A stretch of 55,559 bases of DNA from NCBI GenBank assembly GCA_017472145.1, contig JAFUQX010000037.1:1-55559 (forward strand), written 5' to 3'. Source of the stretch: Ruminococcus sp. (GTDB taxonomy: Bacteria > Bacillota > Clostridia > Oscillospirales > Ruminococcaceae). Under the pieces are notes generated by a model that was given only the letters and a program-made list of their open reading frames with translations, was not told where the DNA came from and ran no database searches. Below, in pieces: positions 24,614 through 33,654 of this stretch (position 1 is its first letter; each line of letters opens with the position of its first letter). A program made the translations under genes and the position numbers.

Positions 24614-26356
24614 ATGAAAAAGCTTCTTCGCTATCTGGCCGGCTACAAAAAGGAATGTATTCTCGGCCCTCTCTTTAAAATGCTGGAGGCCATCTTTGAG
24701 CTGTTTGTTCCGCTGGTTGTAGCCTCTGTCATCGATACAGGTATAGGCGGCGGCGACAAATCCTATATCATAAAAATGTGCCTGCTCATGGCCGCCCTGG
24801 GAGCAATCGGCCTGACCAACACCCTTTTTGCACAGTATTTTGCTGCAAAGGCTGCTGTTGGGTTTTCTGCAAAAATCCGTCATGCGGTCCTCTCCCATAT
24901 TCAGAAGCTGTCCTACGCCGATATGGACAGGCTGGGTGCATCCACGCTGATCACACGAATGACCAGTGATATCAACCAGATTCAGACGGGGACGAATCTG
25001 GCCATTCGCCTGCTGCTTCGCTCCCCTTTTATTGTATTCGGCGCTATGATCATGGCCTTTACCGTGGATGTAAAAAGTGCGCTGATTTTCGCTGCGGTCA
25101 TTCCGGTGCTGTCAGTGATCGTATTCGGCATCATGCTCCTGAGCATGCCTCTTTACAAGAAAGTACAGGGCCGTCTGGATCGTGTGATGAACACAGCCAG
25201 AGAGAATCTCAGCGGTGCACGTGTACTCCGGGCCTTCCGGAAAGAGAACGACGAAACAGAAAAATTCGAGGATAACAGCCAGGCCCTGACCGCTATGCAG
25301 AAAACTGTAGGACGGATCTCTGCGCTGATGAATCCCCTCACCTATATCGTTATAAACCTGGCCGTCATTACCCTCATCTGGACAGGAGCCATTCAGGTAG
25401 AAGCCGGACTTCTGACACAGGGCGCAGTGGTTGCACTGTATAATTATATGTCCCAGATTCTGGTGGAGCTGATCAAGCTGGCCAACCTGATCATTACACT
25501 GACCAAGACTGCTGCCTGCGGGAACCGGATTCAGAGTGTTCTGGACACAGAGCCGTCTCAGGTATTTGCACCGGAGACAGAGCCTGTCACTGTTTCCCAG
25601 CCGGGCTGTGTAAGCTTTGAAAATGTATCCCTCACCTATGAAAAGGCCGGCGCACCGTCCCTGCACAATATCTCCTTCACGGCCAAAAAGGGGGATATCA
25701 TCGGCATTATCGGCGGTACAGGCTCAGGCAAGAGCAGCCTTATAAATCTTATTCCCCGATTCTATGATGCTACAGAGGGAAGCATCTCCATCGGCGGAGC
25801 GGATATTATGACCTATCCCAAGGAGCAGCTCCGCAGCCGGATCGGCATCGTTCCCCAAAAGGCCACGCTTTTTAAGGGCAGCATCCGGAAGAATCTCCTC
25901 TGGGGCCAGGGCAATGCAACAGACGAGGAGCTGTACGACGCCCTGAAAACCGCACAGGCTCTGGATGTGGTATCCTCCAAGGAGAAGGGGCTGGATGAAA
26001 TTATCACCGAGGGCGGACGGAATCTCTCCGGCGGCCAGCGGCAGAGACTGACCATCGCACGTGCGTTGGTAAGAAAGCCGGAGATCCTCATTCTGGACGA
26101 CAGCGCATCCGCTCTGGACTTTGCTACGGATGCGGCCCTGCGGAAGGCGCTCCGTGCGCTTCCCTATCAGCCAACGGTATTCATCGTCTCCCAAAGAACC
26201 GCTTCCATCCGGTTTGCTGATACCATACTTGTACTGGAGGATGGTCATCTGGCCGGAATCGGTACCCATGAGGAGCTGCTCCGGAGATGTACGGTATATC
26301 AGGAGATTCACGATTCGCAATTTTCAAAGGAGGCGGCGACCCATGAAGCAGAATAA
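24614..26356 (+). CDS. ABC exporter half-transporter A (degenerate Walker B)
   Basis: A 580-residue type IV ABC half-exporter with six membrane helices in residues 15-310 and a C-terminal ATPase domain. Walker A is GGTGSGKSS, the signature is LSGGQRQRL, and Walker B reads ILILDDSASALD, with Asp in place of the catalytic Glu. This is the usual mark of the inactive site in heterodimeric exporters such as TM287/288 or LmrCD. The ATG at 24614 follows ACAGGAGGATTCT. The 3' end overlaps the next gene by 14 bp, which fits a strict pair. Substrates are typically drugs, peptides or lipids; none can be named here. Confidence 0.93.
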   Translation: MKKLLRYLAGYKKECILGPLFKMLEAIFELFVPLVVASVIDTGIGGGDKSYIIKMCLLMAALGAIGLTNTLFAQYFAAKAAVGFSAKIRHAVLSHIQKLSYADMDRLGASTLITRMTSDINQIQTGTNLAIRLLLRSPFIVFGAMIMAFTVDVKSALIFAAVIPVLSVIVFGIMLLSMPLYKKVQGRLDRVMNTARENLSGARVLRAFRKENDETEKFEDNSQALTAMQKTVGRISALMNPLTYIVINLAVITLIWTGAIQVEAGLLTQGAVVALYNYMSQILVELIKLANLIITLTKTAACGNRIQSVLDTEPSQVFAPETEPVTVSQPGCVSFENVSLTYEKAGAPSLHNISFTAKKGDIIGIIGGTGSGKSSLINLIPRFYDATEGSISIGGADIMTYPKEQLRSRIGIVPQKATLFKGSIRKNLLWGQGNATDEELYDALKTAQALDVVSSKEKGLDEIITEGGRNLSGGQRQRLTIARALVRKPEILILDDSASALDFATDAALRKALRALPYQPTVFIVSQRTASIRFADTILVLEDGHLAGIGTHEELLRRCTVYQEIHDSQFSKEAATHEAE

Positions 26357-28094
26357 AAAATCTCAGATGCAGACGCTGAAAAAGGTTCTGCACTACATTG
26401 CGCGCCGGAAGATCTGGCTGGCTCTGAATCTTCTGCTGTCCCTGGTGACCGTGGCGCTGACCCTGTATGTACCCATTCTGGTGGGTCAGGCCATCGATCA
26501 GATCGTGGAGCCGGGAAAGGTGGCCTTTGACGCCATCACACAGATCCTCCTGACGGTAGGGATCTCTGTGGGAATCACTGCGCTGGCTCAGTGGATCATG
26601 AATATGCTGGGCAACAAAATCGCCTATGAGGTGGTGCAGGATGTACGCAGCCAGGCCTTTGCCAAGGTGCAGAAGCTGCCTCTCTCCTATCTGGACAGCC
26701 ATCCGGCCGGTGAGACTGTGAGCCGTATCATTGCCGACGCCGATCAGTTTGCAGAAGGCCTGCTCATGGGCTTTACCCAGCTGTTTACAGGTGTGATCAC
26801 CATTCTGGGCACACTGCTGTTCATGCTGCGCATCAATGTATGGATCACGCTGGTAGTTGTGGTTATGACACCGCTCTCCCTGGTGGCGGCCAGCTTTATT
26901 GCCAAGCGTACCTATCTTATGTTCCGCCAGCAGTCCGAGACCCGTGCGGAGCAGACCTCTCTCATCAATGAGATCATCGGCGGTCAGAAGGTGGTGCAGG
27001 CCTTTGGCCATGAGGATGAAACTCTGGAGGAATTCGATGAGATCAACGATCGGCTGGAGAAATGCTCCCTGAAGGCGGCCTTCTTCTCCTCCCTGACCAA
27101 TCCGGTGACCCGCTTTGTCAACGCCCTTGTCTATGCGGCCGTATGCCTGACTGGTGCACTGACAGCCGTGAGCGGCGGCATTACCATCGGCGGTCTGTCC
27201 TGCTTCCTCAGCTATGCCAATCAGTACACCAAGCCCTTCAATGAAATTTCCGGCGTTGTGGCAGAGCTTCAGAACGCCCTTGCCTGTGCAGAGCGGATTT
27301 TTGAGCTGATCGAAGAAACACCCGAAACTCCCGACAAGGCAGACGCTCGCATATTGACAGAAGCCGAGGGCCGTGTGGAGCTGAAAAATGTTTCCTTCTC
27401 CTATGTGCCGGAACGCCCTCTGATCGAAGGGTGCAGCCTGAACATCCGTCCCGGCCAGAGAGTCGCCATTGTCGGTCCGACAGGCTGCGGCAAGACCACG
27501 CTCATCAACCTGCTCATGCGGTTCTATGATGTGTGCGGCGGAGGTGTTTTTGTGGATGGGACAGATATCCGCGAAATCACAAGAGAAAGCCTGCGGAGCA
27601 GCATCGGTATGGTACTCCAGGAAACATGGCTTCAGAATGCCACCATCCGGGAGAATATTCTCATGGGTAAGCCGGAGGCCACGGAGGAGGAGGTCATTGC
27701 AGCAGCCAAGGCGGCTTATGCGGACAGCTTCATCCGGAGACTGCCCAAGGGATATGACACGATCATCGGAGACGGGGACGGCAATCTCTCCCAGGGGCAG
27801 CGTCAGCTGCTCTGTATCGCACGGCTGATGCTCTGTCCGCCGCCGATTCTTATTCTCGACGAGGCGACCTCCTCCATCGACACCAGAACGGAGCTGAAGA
27901 TCCAGTCAGCCTTTGCAAAGCTCATGGAGGGACGAACCAGCTTCATTGTTGCCCACCGCCTTTCCACTATTCAGGAGGCCGATGTAATTCTGGTTATGAA
28001 GGATGGCCATATCATTGAACAGGGCCGTCACAAAGAGCTGCTCAGTCAGGGCGGCTTCTATGCAAAGCTCTATCAAAGCCAGTTTGCGATATAA
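26343..28094 (+). CDS. ABC exporter half-transporter B
   Basis: The 583-residue partner of the preceding half-exporter. It has six membrane helices in residues 20-330 and an ATPase domain with Walker A GPTGCGKTT, a canonical Walker B ILILDEATSSID and a deviating signature LSQGQRQLL in place of LSGGQ. The altered signature would face the degenerate Walker B site of partner A, leaving one full ATP site in the heterodimer. The start ATG at 26343 sits behind GGAGGCGGCGACCC; the frame is open further upstream only because it overlaps gene A. A hairpin terminator follows. Confidence 0.93.
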   Translation: MKQNKKSQMQTLKKVLHYIARRKIWLALNLLLSLVTVALTLYVPILVGQAIDQIVEPGKVAFDAITQILLTVGISVGITALAQWIMNMLGNKIAYEVVQDVRSQAFAKVQKLPLSYLDSHPAGETVSRIIADADQFAEGLLMGFTQLFTGVITILGTLLFMLRINVWITLVVVVMTPLSLVAASFIAKRTYLMFRQQSETRAEQTSLINEIIGGQKVVQAFGHEDETLEEFDEINDRLEKCSLKAAFFSSLTNPVTRFVNALVYAAVCLTGALTAVSGGITIGGLSCFLSYANQYTKPFNEISGVVAELQNALACAERIFELIEETPETPDKADARILTEAEGRVELKNVSFSYVPERPLIEGCSLNIRPGQRVAIVGPTGCGKTTLINLLMRFYDVCGGGVFVDGTDIREITRESLRSSIGMVLQETWLQNATIRENILMGKPEATEEEVIAAAKAAYADSFIRRLPKGYDTIIGDGDGNLSQGQRQLLCIARLMLCPPPILILDEATSSIDTRTELKIQSAFAKLMEGRTSFIVAHRLSTIQEADVILVMKDGHIIEQGRHKELLSQGGFYAKLYQSQFAI

Positions 28095-28100
28095 ATTCAT

Positions 28101-28142
28101 GGGGCTGGACTTTCCTTTCCAGGAAGTCCGCCCCTTTCTTTT
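28101..28142 (+). terminator. Terminator after the ABC exporter operon
   Basis: GGGG and GGACTT pair with AAGTCC and CCCC across 28101-28134 with small bulges; TTTCTTTTTC follows. Confidence 0.8.
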
Positions 28143-28330
28143 TCCATGAAAATCTGTCACATTTTTCGCAGAAGAAGCGTTATTATACACAGAGGGTCCT
28201 GTTTTATCGGAGCAGTAAAACATTTTTCTGTTTTTCCGGCTCTGACAGGCAGCTCTGTCTGTTCCGACGCATTTTTGTCTTTTACAGCGTGTATTTATCT
28301 TTTTTTCATGAGATCAACACCTGTTTTACA
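28143..28330. other. Intergenic stretch without recognised gene
   Basis: Part of the roughly 300-bp gap before the C39-like lipoprotein gene. It is AT-rich with an imperfect GACAGGCAG/CTGTCTGTT inverted repeat near 28246. No open frame with a ribosome-binding site was found before the promoter at 28331. Confidence 0.5.
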
Positions 28331-28359
28331 TTGACCTCCAGCGAAAAAAAGAGTATAAT
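28331..28359 (+). promoter_or_regulatory. Promoter for the C39-like lipoprotein gene
   Basis: TTGACC (28331-28336), 17-bp spacer, TATAAT (28354-28359). Confidence 0.85.
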
Positions 28360-28393
28360 AAATTTGACCTATATAGAAATGGAGAAGCTTGCA

Positions 28394-29191
28394 ATGAGAA
28401 ATAAGAGAAGATTCTGCGCCGCTCTGCTGTGTGCAGCCCTGTTGACCGGATGCGGCCAGACCGCTACAGTAACGGAAAATTCTGATGAAAGCACAACAAC
28501 TACATCTGCACAGGCCGGGGAAGCCTATATGGAGGAAAATGTCATAACCGAAGCTGTAACAGAAGTACCTACTGAACCACCTTTGATCACGGTAACAGAG
28601 CTGCCAAGACAACATCAGATCGATGTACCAGCCCTTCTCCAGAATCCGGAGCTTCCGGCTGGCTGTGAGATCACCTCTCTGACCTGCCTTCTGAACTATC
28701 TGGGATATCCAGTAGATAAGGTAGTCATGGCAGATACATACCTGGACTATGTCACAGAAAACGGTACGAACTACACCTTCTTTGAAAAATATATCGGCAG
28801 CCCTCATTCGAATGGATATGGATGCTACTCTCCTGTTATCATGAAGGCTGCAACAGAATTTCTGGCTGACCAGAACAGCAGCCTGAAACCGGTGAATCTC
28901 TCCGGCAGCACCCAGGAGGAGCTTCTCATGGCGGTAGCCAGCGGACATCCTATCGTGATCTGGAACACCATGGGCAGCAGCTCCGTATATGAAGACCTGG
29001 TATGGACCACTCCGGACGGCGAGGATGTCTATTGGTGCATTCTGGAGCACTGCATGCTCCTGACCGGATATGACCTGGAGGCGAATACTGTCACTGTATG
29101 CGATCCTCTCAATGGCGTTATGGCCTATGACCTGACACAGTTCTTCGCTGTATACGATGACATGTACCAACAGGCTATGACCATCTATTAA
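28394..29191 (+). CDS. C39-like family cysteine peptidase lipoprotein
   Basis: The start ATG at 28394 follows GGAGAAGCTTGCA; the open frame upstream has no site. The 265-residue protein has a lipoprotein signal with lipobox LTGC (Cys20), a Thr/Glu/Ala spacer, and a domain of the Peptidase_C39_2 type. Conserved parts are NPELPAGCEITSLTCLLNYL with candidate nucleophile Cys91, LEHCMLLTGYD with His219, and VTVCDPLNG with Asp237. Such proteins are common in Firmicutes, and their substrates are mostly unknown. It has its own promoter and terminator. Confidence 0.88.
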   Translation: MRNKRRFCAALLCAALLTGCGQTATVTENSDESTTTTSAQAGEAYMEENVITEAVTEVPTEPPLITVTELPRQHQIDVPALLQNPELPAGCEITSLTCLLNYLGYPVDKVVMADTYLDYVTENGTNYTFFEKYIGSPHSNGYGCYSPVIMKAATEFLADQNSSLKPVNLSGSTQEELLMAVASGHPIVIWNTMGSSSVYEDLVWTTPDGEDVYWCILEHCMLLTGYDLEANTVTVCDPLNGVMAYDLTQFFAVYDDMYQQAMTIY

Positions 29192-29199
29192 GAAAAATA

Positions 29200-29232
29200 A
29201 GAGACAGTCTCCGGGCTGTCTCTTTTATTCTT
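29200..29232 (+). terminator. Terminator after the C39-like lipoprotein gene
   Basis: AGAGACAG (29200-29207) pairs with CTGTCTCT (29216-29223); TTTATTC follows. Confidence 0.8.
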
Positions 29233-29259
29233 TATTTACGAAGCGGAAAGCTCCTGCTC

Positions 29260-29288
29260 TTGACCTTTTCACAAAAAAAGGGTATAAT
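29260..29288 (+). promoter_or_regulatory. Promoter for the zinc-ribbon membrane protein
   Basis: TTGACC (29260-29265), 17-bp spacer, TATAAT (29283-29288). Confidence 0.85.
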
Positions 29289-29359
29289 AAGAAAAGAGTA
29301 TTATCGCTTGTGACAACCGGACATGGATTGGCACAGGTTCATATACACAGGAGGATGTT

Positions 29360-31168
29360 ATGGCGAAATTCTGGTGTAAAGTGTGCGATGAGCCGCTGGG
29401 CGCAGCGGAGGGCGCAGTTGTAGCCACCTGCACAGTCTGCGGAGCAAGGCAGGCTCTGCCTCATTCCATTGATGATGAATATCTGGCTCATGTCGGCGAA
29501 CTGAAAAGATTCCGCCAAAACGGGGAATTTGAAAAGGCCCTGGCTCTGGCCGATGGTCTGCTCAAGCGCTCCGAAAAGGATGCAGCACTGTACTGGCAGC
29601 GCGCTCTGATTCAATATCAGGCTGTTTATCGCCGAAGCGAGAGTACATATGGCTATGAGCTGGTTTGTCAAAAGGAAGAACATACGCCCGTTTCGGAAAA
29701 TGAAGATTTCCAGAAGGCTCTCCAATATGCAAGTGCGGCTCAGCGGGGTATTTACGAGGAAGATGCCAAGCTGCTGGAGCGTGCAAGACGGACCCTCTGC
29801 GGTGAATCCTATGTTCCGGAAGATTCTGTTTCTCCCCTGAACAGCGGCTTTCTTTGTCTGGAGGACGGAGAATGGGAAGCGGCTGTACAGCGGTTTGATC
29901 ATGTTCTCACAGAAAATTCCCAGGAGGCTCTTGCCTATTTCGGAAAGATGATGGCCGAGCTTCAGGTGCATCGTGAAAGTGAACTGTCCCATCCGGAGCT
30001 GCATCCGGAAGAAACAGAAAACTTCAGACTGGCCATGGAATACGGAAACGAAACGCTCCGTGAAAAGCTCAGCCGTATTCGTGAAACGGGGATCCTGACC
30101 CGTGCAGCCGAAGAATATGAAAAGGCCTCCACCGTAGATGATTGGAAGCGTGTAAAAAAGCTGCTTTCCCAGATTCCGGAAAATGAAAAGGCCAGAGAGC
30201 GTATTATTTTATGTGAGAAAAAAATCCGTGAGATCATGATGCGGGAAGCACAGGTGCTTGTGGGCTGCCGGGAAGCCGCCAATCTGGGCCTGACCACGGA
30301 TACACTCGGCACACGCATGGTCAATGCAAGCTATTACTATGATTTTGATATGCCCGGTGAACCGGATAAGACAAAGAAACGAGGAAATTCCGGGAGCACA
30401 CATAAAAAGAAGGATAAAGTCCTGCTTCCGGTTGTGGCCGCAGCAGCTCTGCTGGGATTGGCAGGAATTGTCATTTACCTCCTGATCACAGGCGGTAAAC
30501 ATACTGAATCCGACAATCCGGATTCCAGCCAGACAAAAGCAGCTGCTGAAAACTCAATGGAGACAAGTGTCATTGGAACAGGCGATATAAATTCCCCCAC
30601 AGAAGCAGCCACAGAAAGCAGTAAGTCTGAATATGTACCCAGCCTGTGTGCAGTGGGTGAGCGTGTGTTCATCCTGCGGGAAAACGGCTCGGTGCAGTGT
30701 CTCTTTGATCTGCCGATGGAAAATGCAGTGACATCAGCCGCCAGCGGGGCCAGCTTCTCAGGGAATGTTGCACCCTATGCATCCGATTGGTCAGACTGGG
30801 AGGATGTCCGTGCCCTTTACAGTGATCCTTCTGGAGACATGCTGTTTGCTGTTATGGAAAATGGTACGGTAGCCTATGATATTTTCTCTTCCTCGGAGAT
30901 GAAATATGAGCAGCAGTACAAGGTGGTTTCCGCATGGCTGAATGTACAGGAAATTCAGTGGGATTCCGCTGATCCGGATGAGGCCTGTCTCTTTGCGCTG
31001 ACAAAGGATGGCAGGATCTATGCCTCTGACCTGGAAACAGAGGAAACGATCAATGATACACTAGAGCTGCTCCTGGACGGCGGCCTCGCCATCGAATCCA
31101 TGACGGCTCAAAATGGTCGTCTCCATATCCTTTTCGACACCGGCAGCTATTTCGCTGTCGATTACTAA
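29360..31168 (+). CDS. Zinc-ribbon / TPR-like / single-TM protein, function unknown
   Basis: A 602-residue protein with an unusual layout. Residues 6-28 hold two CxxC pairs (WCKVCDE and CTVCGA), a zinc ribbon. Residues 40-330 are helical and charged, with TPR-like segments (FRQNGEFEKALALADGLL, GEWEAAVQRFDHVLTE). A single membrane helix (VLLPVVAAAALLGLAGIVIY) follows at about 354-376. The outer 220 residues start with a Ser/Thr-rich spacer and then show repeating beta-strand patterns that could be a partial propeller (GERVFILRENGSVQCLFDL, LFALTKDGRIYASDL). It looks like a membrane sensor or scaffold with a cytoplasmic zinc ribbon. No family recognised. The start follows CAGGAGGATGTT. Confidence 0.75.
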   Translation: MAKFWCKVCDEPLGAAEGAVVATCTVCGARQALPHSIDDEYLAHVGELKRFRQNGEFEKALALADGLLKRSEKDAALYWQRALIQYQAVYRRSESTYGYELVCQKEEHTPVSENEDFQKALQYASAAQRGIYEEDAKLLERARRTLCGESYVPEDSVSPLNSGFLCLEDGEWEAAVQRFDHVLTENSQEALAYFGKMMAELQVHRESELSHPELHPEETENFRLAMEYGNETLREKLSRIRETGILTRAAEEYEKASTVDDWKRVKKLLSQIPENEKARERIILCEKKIREIMMREAQVLVGCREAANLGLTTDTLGTRMVNASYYYDFDMPGEPDKTKKRGNSGSTHKKKDKVLLPVVAAAALLGLAGIVIYLLITGGKHTESDNPDSSQTKAAAENSMETSVIGTGDINSPTEAATESSKSEYVPSLCAVGERVFILRENGSVQCLFDLPMENAVTSAASGASFSGNVAPYASDWSDWEDVRALYSDPSGDMLFAVMENGTVAYDIFSSSEMKYEQQYKVVSAWLNVQEIQWDSADPDEACLFALTKDGRIYASDLETEETINDTLELLLDGGLAIESMTAQNGRLHILFDTGSYFAVDY

Positions 31169-31177
31169 TATACGAAA

Positions 31178-31206
31178 ATGCCCCTGTATGAACCATACAG
31201 GGGCTG
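31178..31206. terminator. Bidirectional terminator
   Basis: A perfect stem, GCCCCTGTATG (31180-31190) with CATACAGGGGC (31194-31204), lies between two convergent genes. Confidence 0.85.
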
Positions 31207-31218
31207 TTCTTATTCTAT

Positions 31219-33468
31219 TTATCCCAGAGGAATCAGCTCTGATACAGAGGAATTGCCCTGAGAATCTGTAACAATAAACATGCAGTAGTAATTCTCCGGA
31301 TTCTGGATGGGCTGTACCACCAGCTCATAGCCCGTGGTCAGATCCTGCTCAAAGCCCATAAGCCAGCCGGATTCCTCCCAGTCAAAGAAGGGCAGCAGCC
31401 TGCCGTTTTCATCCCGTGTGAGGTAGCTGCACCGGCCGGTAACAGACATATAGGTATAGTCCCTCAGGTCGAGAAGCTGCTTGCTGGCCCGCTCGATTTC
31501 CTCGTCCGAGGTAACCGGAACAGCACTTCTGATCTCACCGTTGGGATGATTCTTGTCCACAACGACCTGAAGATTGGCCGCTGCTATATTCCAGTCGCTG
31601 ATATCCTCTGCAATCCTGGTCAGCACCACAGAGGTGAAATAGCGCTTCTCCTCAGAAGAAGAATCATTATCAATGAGTACCATGGGTGTGCTGGAAATTT
31701 CACCAGTTTCCAGATCCTTCATGTATACCACATTGTTGCTGTAGTAGGCGTGGAGCGTACCGGTTTCATCCATCTCCACGTTCTTGCCGCCGTGGATGAA
31801 TACATACATATCATCATACCGCTCATCATCAGCAGCTGTAACAAATCCGCCGTCCGAAGCCTTGCAGAGGATATAGTAAGCTGCGCTGCCGAAGTTGACC
31901 TTCTGCTCCTCGGTCAGCTTCAGGCTGATATCGCTTGCTGTACTGGAGAAGGAGGACTCCTCCTGTTCCTCCGGCTCACTGCTGTCCTCGGAAGACTCCA
32001 GCTCGTTCTTGCTCTCGCTTTCACTTTCACTTTCAGATTCCGACTCGGATTCTGATTCAGATTCCTGTGTTACCGGGACAGCCACTGTGTGAACCTCACC
32101 ATGAGCCTCGGCGACATCCCACTCCTCTGCGATGGTCTCACCATTCTGAATGGCATAGAAATCCCGGAGAAAATCTGTATAGGACGGGGCAAAGCCGATA
32201 TTTTCCTGAAGGGCCAGACAATATTCTGTATAATCCTCCTCTGCGCCAAAGGGATAGCAAAGAGACACGCCGCTTGCATTTTCCACATTGGTACGCATAT
32301 AGACGGTCATATCGTTCAGGGCGGCCAGAGCCAGCTCCTCCTTGCGGGAGTCACTTCCGGCCAGCGTCTCGATCAGATCCGCAGCGTCTACCAGGCTGTA
32401 ATTATAGCTTGCGGAAAAGCTGCCGAATTCCTTTACACGGTCACGGTCACGGACAGTCTGAGGGAAGGTGGACATAGACAGAGCCTCATGGGTCTCCTTG
32501 AAGAATTCGTCAAAAGCATCCTCTGCCGCCTGATATTTCTGTAAATCCAGACAGGAAAGAGTCAGGTCGGCATAGTACCGGGAATCCTCCTCAAATACAG
32601 CCTCGCCGTATTCCATGTATGTATCAATAATCTCACGGCCCAGATGCGCCCCATCCATATCCGGATCAGAAAGCGCTGACAGGAATTCATAGTTCCAGCC
32701 CCAGCCCGGCTCTGTCTCCTGAGAAGCGATCAGGTAGTTTGCATAAGGCGCAAAGGCATCCGCCAGCTCCAGAGAGCTCATCAGGCAGGCATCAAAGCCG
32801 ATCCACTCCAGCTTTTTTCCGCTCTCACCAACGGAATTTTCCAGGGCAGCCTGCATCTCCGCCAGATTCAGGATATCCATATAATTTTCATCCACACCAA
32901 AGCCCAGCACCGGGCCAGCGCCGTGATTCCAGAGGATCAGGCTGTACATGTCGGTTTCATACTGCGCCATGCACTGCTTTACAAAGCTGCCCAGATTTTC
33001 CGCAGCGCCCATATTCTTGGATTCCAGGGTATCCACTACGGAGAATCCGCCCTCCTTCAGCTCCAGAAGCGTCTGATTCTCAGCGGAAATATTGCTGTTC
33101 TGCCACTCGGCTGCACCGCCGGCGCAGACAACAATGTGATTTTCCCCGGGATCAGGAAGGGCCTCCTCCATTTCCAGGAGATCGGCTGTCGCTGCGCCAT
33201 AGCCCGATTCCAGGTCCGAGCCTACCATATAAACCATGATGGTCTGTGTGTAAACAGTTCCTGTTTCCGTACTTGCATCCACATTGTCAATTTCATTCTC
33301 AGCGGCTGCACCGGAAATTTCCTCTCCGGAATCAGAGACCAATCCACCCGCCTGGCTTTCGCCGTCCTTGTTGGGCTGTACGGTATTTTCATCCGCACAT
33401 CCGGCTGCCATCGTACCCATCATCACACAGGCAAGCAGAGCAGCCATAAGCTTTTTTCTTGATTTCAT
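31219..33468 (-). CDS. Clostripain-family (C11) cysteine peptidase lipoprotein
   Basis: A 749-residue surface lipoprotein. The start MKSRKKLMAALL at 33468 follows GGGAGGAATGTT, and the lipobox is MAAGC (Cys24). The peptidase domain begins near residue 75 (QTIMVYMVGSDLESGYGAAT). It shows the C11 dyad: His182 in ILWNHGAGPVLG and Cys228 in IGFDACLMSSLE. Clostripain relatives cleave after Arg or Lys and are often self-activated. After residue 480 comes a Ser-Glu repeat tract (about 495-515), then about 220 residues of unassigned beta-rich sequence. It is expressed from the promoter at 33607-33635, with a miniature element inserted in its leader. Confidence 0.88.
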   Translation of the reverse strand: MKSRKKLMAALLACVMMGTMAAGCADENTVQPNKDGESQAGGLVSDSGEEISGAAAENEIDNVDASTETGTVYTQTIMVYMVGSDLESGYGAATADLLEMEEALPDPGENHIVVCAGGAAEWQNSNISAENQTLLELKEGGFSVVDTLESKNMGAAENLGSFVKQCMAQYETDMYSLILWNHGAGPVLGFGVDENYMDILNLAEMQAALENSVGESGKKLEWIGFDACLMSSLELADAFAPYANYLIASQETEPGWGWNYEFLSALSDPDMDGAHLGREIIDTYMEYGEAVFEEDSRYYADLTLSCLDLQKYQAAEDAFDEFFKETHEALSMSTFPQTVRDRDRVKEFGSFSASYNYSLVDAADLIETLAGSDSRKEELALAALNDMTVYMRTNVENASGVSLCYPFGAEEDYTEYCLALQENIGFAPSYTDFLRDFYAIQNGETIAEEWDVAEAHGEVHTVAVPVTQESESESESESESESESESKNELESSEDSSEPEEQEESSFSSTASDISLKLTEEQKVNFGSAAYYILCKASDGGFVTAADDERYDDMYVFIHGGKNVEMDETGTLHAYYSNNVVYMKDLETGEISSTPMVLIDNDSSSEEKRYFTSVVLTRIAEDISDWNIAAANLQVVVDKNHPNGEIRSAVPVTSDEEIERASKQLLDLRDYTYMSVTGRCSYLTRDENGRLLPFFDWEESGWLMGFEQDLTTGYELVVQPIQNPENYYCMFIVTDSQGNSSVSELIPLG

Positions 33469-33510
33469 AACATTCCTCCCATAGTATATTCTAAAAACAA
33501 CAATATCTAT

Positions 33511-33599
33511 CAGCTTGTCGAAAAACCTCTGAAAGCCTCCCCTTAGTAAGGGGGGCCTTAAGTGGAAAATTCCTAAAAACAGACTTTTTCGACAGACTG
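33511..33599. mobile_element. 89-bp miniature inverted-repeat element (MITE) in a 5' leader
   Basis: Imperfect terminal inverted repeats bound the element. The left end is CAGCTTGTCGAAAAA and the right end, read inward, is CAGTCTGTCGAAAAA (13 of 15 match). The right-end sequence is identical to 55420-55434 at the edge of the IS1182-family element. The centre holds an 8-bp-scale CCCCTTA/TAAGGGG palindrome and no open frame. The flanks AATATCTAT (33502-33510) and AATATTTAT (33600-33608) may be a target duplication with one change. Confidence 0.7.
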
Positions 33600-33606
33600 A
33601 ATATTT

Positions 33607-33635
33607 ATTATACCTCTTTTTCATCATGAGGTCAA
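33607..33635 (-). promoter_or_regulatory. Promoter for the clostripain-family gene
   Basis: Minus strand TTGACC (33635-33630), 17-bp spacer, TATAAT (33612-33607). Transcription would start at the edge of the miniature element, which would then form most of the leader. Confidence 0.8.
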
Positions 33636-33654
33636 GTAGATCTGCCATTTTCTC

